In this document: positions 13,306-17,292 of the stretch, one piece after another | Layout of the letters: every line of letters starts with the position of its first letter | Position numbering within the stretch: position 1 is the stretch's first letter | NCBI GenBank assembly: GCA_947584775.1 | Contig: CANPWT010000018.1 | Location: forward strand, 1-17,292 | From: an uncultured Clostridia bacterium | GTDB taxonomy: Bacteria; Bacillota; Clostridia; Christensenellales; UBA1242 | Direction: 5' to 3' | Length of the DNA: 17,292 nt | The notes under the pieces: model-generated | What the model was told of the DNA's origin: nothing | What the model saw: the letters and a program-made list of their open reading frames with translations, nothing else | The model's database searches: none | Translations under genes and position numbers: made by a program

Positions 13306-14397
13306 CTAAATTGCTTTATCTATAAGCGACACTAACCCCAATTTTGAGGTTTGATATTTTTCCGTTGAATTGTCAAAAGGATTTTTAAATTCGTTAACCA
13401 CCATGCCGGTTGCATCTTGCAAAATCTTTTTTGCGCCTTTAAAACAGGTGATGCCGTCCCCGGTTAAATAAATTTCCATATCTTTAAAAACTTGGTCGAA
13501 AGTAAGAATTTCGGCTACAATTTTAGCAATGGACTCTATTCTACTTTTTACAATTTGATTTGTTATTGTTATTGGTGCTTTAACAAGGCTACCCTTTGAG
13601 CAAACTTCATAATAATCGCTATTTTCTGGCTCGATTGTTAAAATTACCTTGCGCTTAATTAGTTCCGCATCTTTATAATTCATGCCCAAAACTTGCATGA
13701 TATCGCTTGAAATGTGGCCGCCGCCCATTGAAAACGAACTGAGCAAAGCAAGCCCTTCGCCTTTAAAAATTGAAACGCTGGTGGTTATGTGCCCCACATC
13801 AACTAAGGCAAATTGGCTTTTTTGATTAATTTCGCTGCACAGCACGCCCTGCCCAAGCGAAGAAGAAATAAAATCGATGTTAGTAACGCCCAAACGCGTT
13901 AGGCAATCTTGAAATTTATTTATAAACGATTTTTTTGCCAATATGTAACTAACATCCACCGTTAACGATTTTGTTTTTTTGCCAATTGGCGAAGTTATTT
14001 TTGCGCCGTCATCCAACACAAACTGCATTGGGCTATAATTTATAACGCTATACTCTTCACTTTTGCCAAAATTTGCATTGCTGGAATACAATTCAAATAA
14101 ATCCTCGTTAGTGAGTTTATGCAGGTCGGTAAACTTGCGGGAAATACGCTTGCAAACGCATATACTAAACTCGTTAGGGACGCCGATTGTTACATCGGTT
14201 ATTGGCTTTAAAATTTTAGATTGCATGTTGGAAAAAAGGTTTGAAACAACTTCGTCTAAATCATCCGTTAAAAACTCGCCATCCATAAAGCCGTCATATA
14301 AAATATCCTCTTTTGCAAAGATATAAGACTTTTTATTTATTCTAGACAACGCTAATAATCGGAGTTTTGATGAGCCTATATCCATTACAAACTTCAT
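13306..14397 (-). CDS. ftsA: Cell division protein FtsA, lacking a visible C-terminal membrane-targeting helix
   Basis: A 363-residue actin-family ATPase that normally ties FtsZ filaments to the membrane. Phosphate 1 loop DIGSSKLR (6-13), the FtsA-specific 1C (SHS2) subdomain (about 66-175, including KLTNEDLFELY and VDVSYILAKKSFINKFQDCL), phosphate 2 loop DVGHITTSVS (200-209), FSMGGGHISSDI (222-233) and the adenosine motif LTGDGITCFKGA (311-322; usually LTGGG). The protein ends KYQTSKLGLVSLIDKAI, the last helix of the ATPase fold. Typical FtsA proteins are 410-440 residues and continue through a linker to an amphipathic helix, absent here. The ATG (14395-14397) has a GGGGGAG site and its own promoter. 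The stop TAG overlaps the ftsZ ribosome binding site. Confidence 0.92.
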   Translation of the reverse strand: MKFVMDIGSSKLRLLALSRINKKSYIFAKEDILYDGFMDGEFLTDDLDEVVSNLFSNMQSKILKPITDVTIGVPNEFSICVCKRISRKFTDLHKLTNEDLFELYSSNANFGKSEEYSVINYSPMQFVLDDGAKITSPIGKKTKSLTVDVSYILAKKSFINKFQDCLTRLGVTNIDFISSSLGQGVLCSEINQKSQFALVDVGHITTSVSIFKGEGLALLSSFSMGGGHISSDIMQVLGMNYKDAELIKRKVILTIEPENSDYYEVCSKGSLVKAPITITNQIVKSRIESIAKIVAEILTFDQVFKDMEIYLTGDGITCFKGAKKILQDATGMVVNEFKNPFDNSTEKYQTSKLGLVSLIDKAI

Positions 14398-14421
14398 ATG
14401 TTTACTCCCCCAATTTTTATA

Positions 14422-14450
14422 ATTATACTAAATTAAAAAAAACTAGTCAA
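14422..14450 (-). promoter_or_regulatory. Sigma-A promoter of ftsA-ftsZ
   Basis: TTGACT (14445-14450), 17-base spacer, perfect TATAAT (14422-14427). It lies in the 166-base gap between divIB and ftsA, so ftsAZ can be expressed apart from the upstream cell-wall genes. The rest of the gap holds short AT-rich palindromes (such as GTATTTTAAAATAC near 14529-14542) but no convincing terminator. Confidence 0.88.
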
Positions 14451-14563
14451 ATAATTTATTGTTCAATTTGACTAAATTTTTAAAATAAAAACAAAATTTT
14501 ATATAATACCCAAAATTTAGTAGTGGCGTATTTTAAAATACACAATATATTGTTGTGCGGTTT

Positions 14564-15370
14564 TTATTCAGCGGTTTGGTCAGCGCTAAAATAGCCGCAA
14601 GTTGCCGTCCCGTCTGATAAATAGTAATATTTAATTGTGCCAGATGCTTTTTCTTCAGGGGAAAGGCCACCAATTGCACCAAAGCACAAATTTATTTTAT
14701 TTTGTAAATCTTGTTCGGGCTTGCCAATGTCCACCGTTACGCCATAACTTGTTTTTAAAATTAAGCGGGTGTAACGCTCGGTTTTGGTGTAGCCTGTGTC
14801 TAATTTAACATCGGTTATTAGGGTTAAAATATCGTTATATTCAACATAATTATCTTCTATTTTAACCGTGTTTAAAAGCGAATAATATAAATTGTTTGTA
14901 ACCAAAGATAAATTTTGTTTATCCACACTTTCGCCCGCAACTGTGTTAACTGAAATGTTAAGTAGTTTGCTATCTATATTTATAAGGTTTTGGCTTTCCT
15001 CGGCAATGGAAAGCACTTTTAACTGTTTGTCCAACACCAAATAATTGTTGGCATAATGGGTTTCAAACAGCGGCTGCCTAGTGCTTACAATTATTTCAAC
15101 TTTTAATACCGAAACCGTTTTAATTTGCTCTATTTTAATGTATGGGTACAATTTTTCCAACTTATTGGTAGAACTGTCTTTATCTAGCATAAAAATGCTT
15201 TCGCCATATTTTAGCCTGCAGTTGGATTTAACCTGCTCGGCCGTTACCCCATCTGGCAGGTCACCAACAATGTCAATTTGCCTAAGCCTGAACACAAAGC
15301 CAAAAAGAAGGGCAATTGTTATTACCAACAATAAAAATATGGAAAGAGTTATTATTTTAAATTTTTTCAT
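14564..15370 (-). CDS. divIB: Cell division protein DivIB/FtsQ
   Basis: A 268-residue bitopic membrane protein of the divisome (DivIB-DivIC-FtsL complex in Gram-positives). A very short cytoplasmic start (MKKFK) is followed by a single membrane segment (about 6-27), then the POTRA domain (FRLRQIDIVGDLPDGVTAEQV through VLKVEIIVSTRQPLFE, about 27-103), and the beta domain with NNYLVLDKQLKVLS and the late strand LILKTSYGVTVDIGKPEQDLQNKINL. The sequence is divergent, as usual for this family, but topology and position between murA and ftsAZ agree. The ATG overlaps the murA stop as ATGA (15367-15370), with only a weak ribosome binding site, indicating translational coupling. Confidence 0.9.
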   Translation of the reverse strand: MKKFKIITLSIFLLLVITIALLFGFVFRLRQIDIVGDLPDGVTAEQVKSNCRLKYGESIFMLDKDSSTNKLEKLYPYIKIEQIKTVSVLKVEIIVSTRQPLFETHYANNYLVLDKQLKVLSIAEESQNLINIDSKLLNISVNTVAGESVDKQNLSLVTNNLYYSLLNTVKIEDNYVEYNDILTLITDVKLDTGYTKTERYTRLILKTSYGVTVDIGKPEQDLQNKINLCFGAIGGLSPEEKASGTIKYYYLSDGTATCGYFSADQTAE

Positions 15371-16632
15371 ACTCGTTTTATGTCTGCACCTAGCGAACTA
15401 AACAAATTTTCTATACCCTCATAGCCGCGGTCGATGTAATAAACATTGTCTATTACAGTTTGCCCTGAACTTGCCAGCCCGGCAACAACCAGACCTGCCC
15501 CGCCACGCAAATCTTTTGCCGTAACGCACGCCCCTGTTAGGCTTTTTACGCCGTTAACTAACACCGATTTTAAATTTAGGCAATCAATGTCCGCGCCCAT
15601 AAGTTTTAGATAGTTTAATATTAAAAATCTATTTTCAAAAACCTTTTCCGTAACCAGAGTTTTGCCTTTGCCCAAAATGCAAACTGAAAGTGCAATAGAC
15701 TGCAAATCGGTTGGGAATTTTGGGTAATACCCCGTTGTTATTTTACGCAAATTTTTAAGATTTTTGTTGCTAGATATTTGTATTATACCATTTTTCGATT
15801 TAATTTGACAACCCATTGACGATAAAATTTTAATAAATTTTTTATTATGCTCTGCATTTGCATTTGTTATTGTTACATCCCCGCCGCAAACAGCCACCGC
15901 ACCCATTATTGTGCCAGCCACAATTCTATCTGATATTGGCATATATTCTGTTGCATGTAAACTATTTACACCATATATGGTAATTTTTTTACTGCCAGCG
16001 CCTTTTATTTTTGCGCCCATTTTGTTTAGGAAAGCACATAAATCCACAATTTCTGGCTCACGCGCGGGGTTATAAATTACCGTTTTACCTTTTAAGGTGG
16101 AAGCAAATTCTACAATATTTTCGGTTGCTCCCACGCTTGGAATTTTTAATTTTATTTTGTTAGGTTTGGCGTTTGTTGCATCAAAAACAATTAAATCGCC
16201 CTTTTGCTCCACTTTTACCCCAAGCGATTTAAAAGATGAGATATGTATGTCTATTGGGCGCAGGCCAATTTTGCAGCCGCCAGGCAAAAACAGGCTTGCG
16301 TGTTTTAAGCGAGCAAGCAAACTGCCAAGCAAAAATATAGATGAACGCATGGTTTTGCTTAATTGTTCATCTATATTAAATTTGTTAACTGTTTGGGTGT
16401 TGATTATGTAATTGTTGTTGCGTTTTATAACTTTTGCCCCAAGCGAACGCAAAATTTTTGCCATGTTAGCGCAATCGGTTATATTTGGGCAGTTTAAAAT
16501 TTTAAATTTTCCGCTTGCAAGCACACAAGCAGACATTATTGGCAGAGTTGCATTCTTGCTGGTTTGACATTTAACTTTGCCAAATAACCTTTTGCCCCCG
16601 TTTATAATAATTGTGTTTTTTTGCTCTTTCAT
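15367..16632 (-). CDS. murA: UDP-N-acetylglucosamine 1-carboxyvinyltransferase
   Basis: A 421-residue EPSP-synthase-fold enzyme that adds enolpyruvate from PEP to UDP-GlcNAc, the first committed step of peptidoglycan synthesis and the target of fosfomycin. Visible: SKNATLPIM (25-33) with Lys26 and Asn27; the active loop LPGGCKIGLRPIDIH (116-130) with Cys120, the residue fosfomycin alkylates; ISDRIVAGT (233-241); YYPKFPTDLQ (302-311) with catalytic Asp309; ENRF; and DLRGGAGLVVAGLA with DRGYEGIENL near the end. Length is normal. It lies 37 bases after ftsW; no strong ribosome binding site is seen before the ATG (16630-16632). Many Firmicutes carry two murA copies, and this one is the division-cluster copy. 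Confidence 0.97.
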   Translation of the reverse strand: MKEQKNTIIINGGKRLFGKVKCQTSKNATLPIMSACVLASGKFKILNCPNITDCANMAKILRSLGAKVIKRNNNYIINTQTVNKFNIDEQLSKTMRSSIFLLGSLLARLKHASLFLPGGCKIGLRPIDIHISSFKSLGVKVEQKGDLIVFDATNAKPNKIKLKIPSVGATENIVEFASTLKGKTVIYNPAREPEIVDLCAFLNKMGAKIKGAGSKKITIYGVNSLHATEYMPISDRIVAGTIMGAVAVCGGDVTITNANAEHNKKFIKILSSMGCQIKSKNGIIQISSNKNLKNLRKITTGYYPKFPTDLQSIALSVCILGKGKTLVTEKVFENRFLILNYLKLMGADIDCLNLKSVLVNGVKSLTGACVTAKDLRGGAGLVVAGLASSGQTVIDNVYYIDRGYEGIENLFSSLGADIKRV

Positions 16633-16669
16633 ATCTTTATATATGAAACATAAAAATTTTAAGTGTAAT

Positions 16670-17292
16670 TTAATTTGATAGTTTAAAACTATGTTTTAGG
16701 GCTAACTGCTCTTTTTCGGTTTGCCTATCCACATTTAAAACTATGCCGATTGCGCTCATAAACACCAAAAGCGAGGTGCTACCCGCGCTGATAAACGGCA
16801 AAGGTAGCCCGGTTGGTGGCACACTGCCCGTTACAACGGCTATGTTTAATATAACTTGTATGCTGATGACCGCCGCTATGCCAAAGCACAAAAAGGCGGA
16901 AAATTTGTTGTTTGCGCGCATGCCAATTATAAAAATATTAACAATAAGGGTTGCAAAAACTGCAACCAGCAATAAGCAGCCTATAAAGCCCGTTTCTTCC
17001 GCTATTATGGAAAAAATAAAGTCGGATTCGCTAAACGGCAAAAACAATTCGGCTTGTCTACTGTTAAACAGACCAACTCCCCACATGCCGCCTGAGCCAA
17101 TGGCATAAAGTGATTGAATTAATTGATACCCTTCGCTTAGCGGGTTGCTCCACGGGTTGATAAAGGCAACAATCCTGCTCATCCTGTATGGCTCGATAAT
17201 TACAAGCACAACTGCCATAATTATTGCAGGGATTATTAAAAGCAAAAAGACGTGCAAACGCATGCCGCCAATAAACAGCATAAAAACAAGTG
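16670..17292 (-). CDS. ftsW: FtsW/RodA/SpoVE family peptidoglycan glycosyltransferase, 5' part outside the window
   Basis: The C-terminal 207 or so codons of a SEDS protein; the frame is open to the right edge, so the N-terminal membrane segments are missing. Family signatures are clear: PYRMSRIVAFINPWSNP (about 60 bases into the visible part after the first helix), GYQLIQSLYAIGSGGMWGVGLFNS, SDFIFSIIAEETGFIG, and TGLPLPFISAGSTSLL near the end. SEDS proteins polymerise lipid II into glycan strands together with a class B penicillin-binding protein. Position ahead of murA-divIB-ftsA-ftsZ favours FtsW (or SpoVE) over RodA. Small departures from the common pattern: SRQAELFLPFSESDF, where SRQKYFFLPEAHTDF is usual, and FISAGSTS for FISYGGTS. 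Confidence 0.93.
   Translation of the reverse strand, partial: LVFMLFIGGMRLHVFLLLIIPAIIMAVVLVIIEPYRMSRIVAFINPWSNPLSEGYQLIQSLYAIGSGGMWGVGLFNSRQAELFLPFSESDFIFSIIAEETGFIGCLLLVAVFATLIVNIFIIGMRANNKFSAFLCFGIAAVISIQVILNIAVVTGSVPPTGLPLPFISAGSTSLLVFMSAIGIVLNVDRQTEKEQLALKHSFKLSN

Noticed and set aside
14500..14563. Palindromic AT-rich DNA after divIB as a terminator
   Set aside because: Short hairpins such as GTATTTTAAAATAC exist but have no GC-containing stem with a following T run.
1..17292. CRISPR arrays, tRNA or rRNA genes, insertion sequences
   Set aside because: No regularly spaced repeats, cloverleaf-like segments, rRNA stretches or transposase motifs were seen.

Overview
The window is an AT-rich stretch of a Gram-positive (Firmicutes, most likely Clostridia) chromosome. 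Evidence: a threonine T-box leader, an infC-rpmI-rplT operon behind an attenuated leader of the L20 type, AGGAGG-type ribosome binding sites, near-consensus sigma-A promoters (TTGACA/TTGACT, mostly 17-bp spacers), a ytxC-like sporulation gene near thrS (as in Bacillus), and a dcw division cluster. TGA is used as stop. All genes lie on the minus strand except one small plus-strand gene, so the layout below follows transcription, from right to left.

(1) 17292-11233: the division cluster, ftsW (cut by the window edge) - murA - divIB, then a strong promoter, ftsA - ftsZ - a polytopic membrane protein. FtsA ends right after its ATPase fold and shows no C-terminal membrane-targeting helix. Another promoter then drives a two-helix membrane protein and an RsmC-like methyltransferase.

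(2) 10646-9258: a bidirectional terminator separates the methyltransferase from a 44-codon plus-strand gene that has its own ribosome binding site. Divergent to it is a YtxC-like gene, followed by a 96-residue hypothetical gene of a type that resembles phage-associated proteins.

(3) 9257-7224: thrS, controlled by a complete T-box leader with ACC (Thr) specifier. The protein lacks the TGS domain, and the coding sequence is broken into two overlapping ORFs by one extra A in a run of eight A.

(4) 7172-3142: a tightly packed four-gene operon: Fe-dependent alcohol dehydrogenase, class-3-type (fatty) aldehyde dehydrogenase, YhhN/TMEM86-type lysoplasmalogenase, and a Pr6Pr/AIG1-type membrane hydrolase. 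Together they suggest a plasmalogen or ether-lipid turnover unit in which the released fatty aldehyde is oxidised or reduced. Two inverted repeats precede it. This is the most interesting system in the window.

(5) 3129-2525: a decayed gene (one frameshift and one in-frame stop) that keeps a good promoter and ribosome binding site.

(6) 2483-1: the infC-rpmI-rplT operon with attenuated leader and final terminator, then trmH/spoU-type methyltransferase - yebC. The promoter of this last pair sits so close to the ATG that the message is probably leaderless. yebC runs off the left edge.
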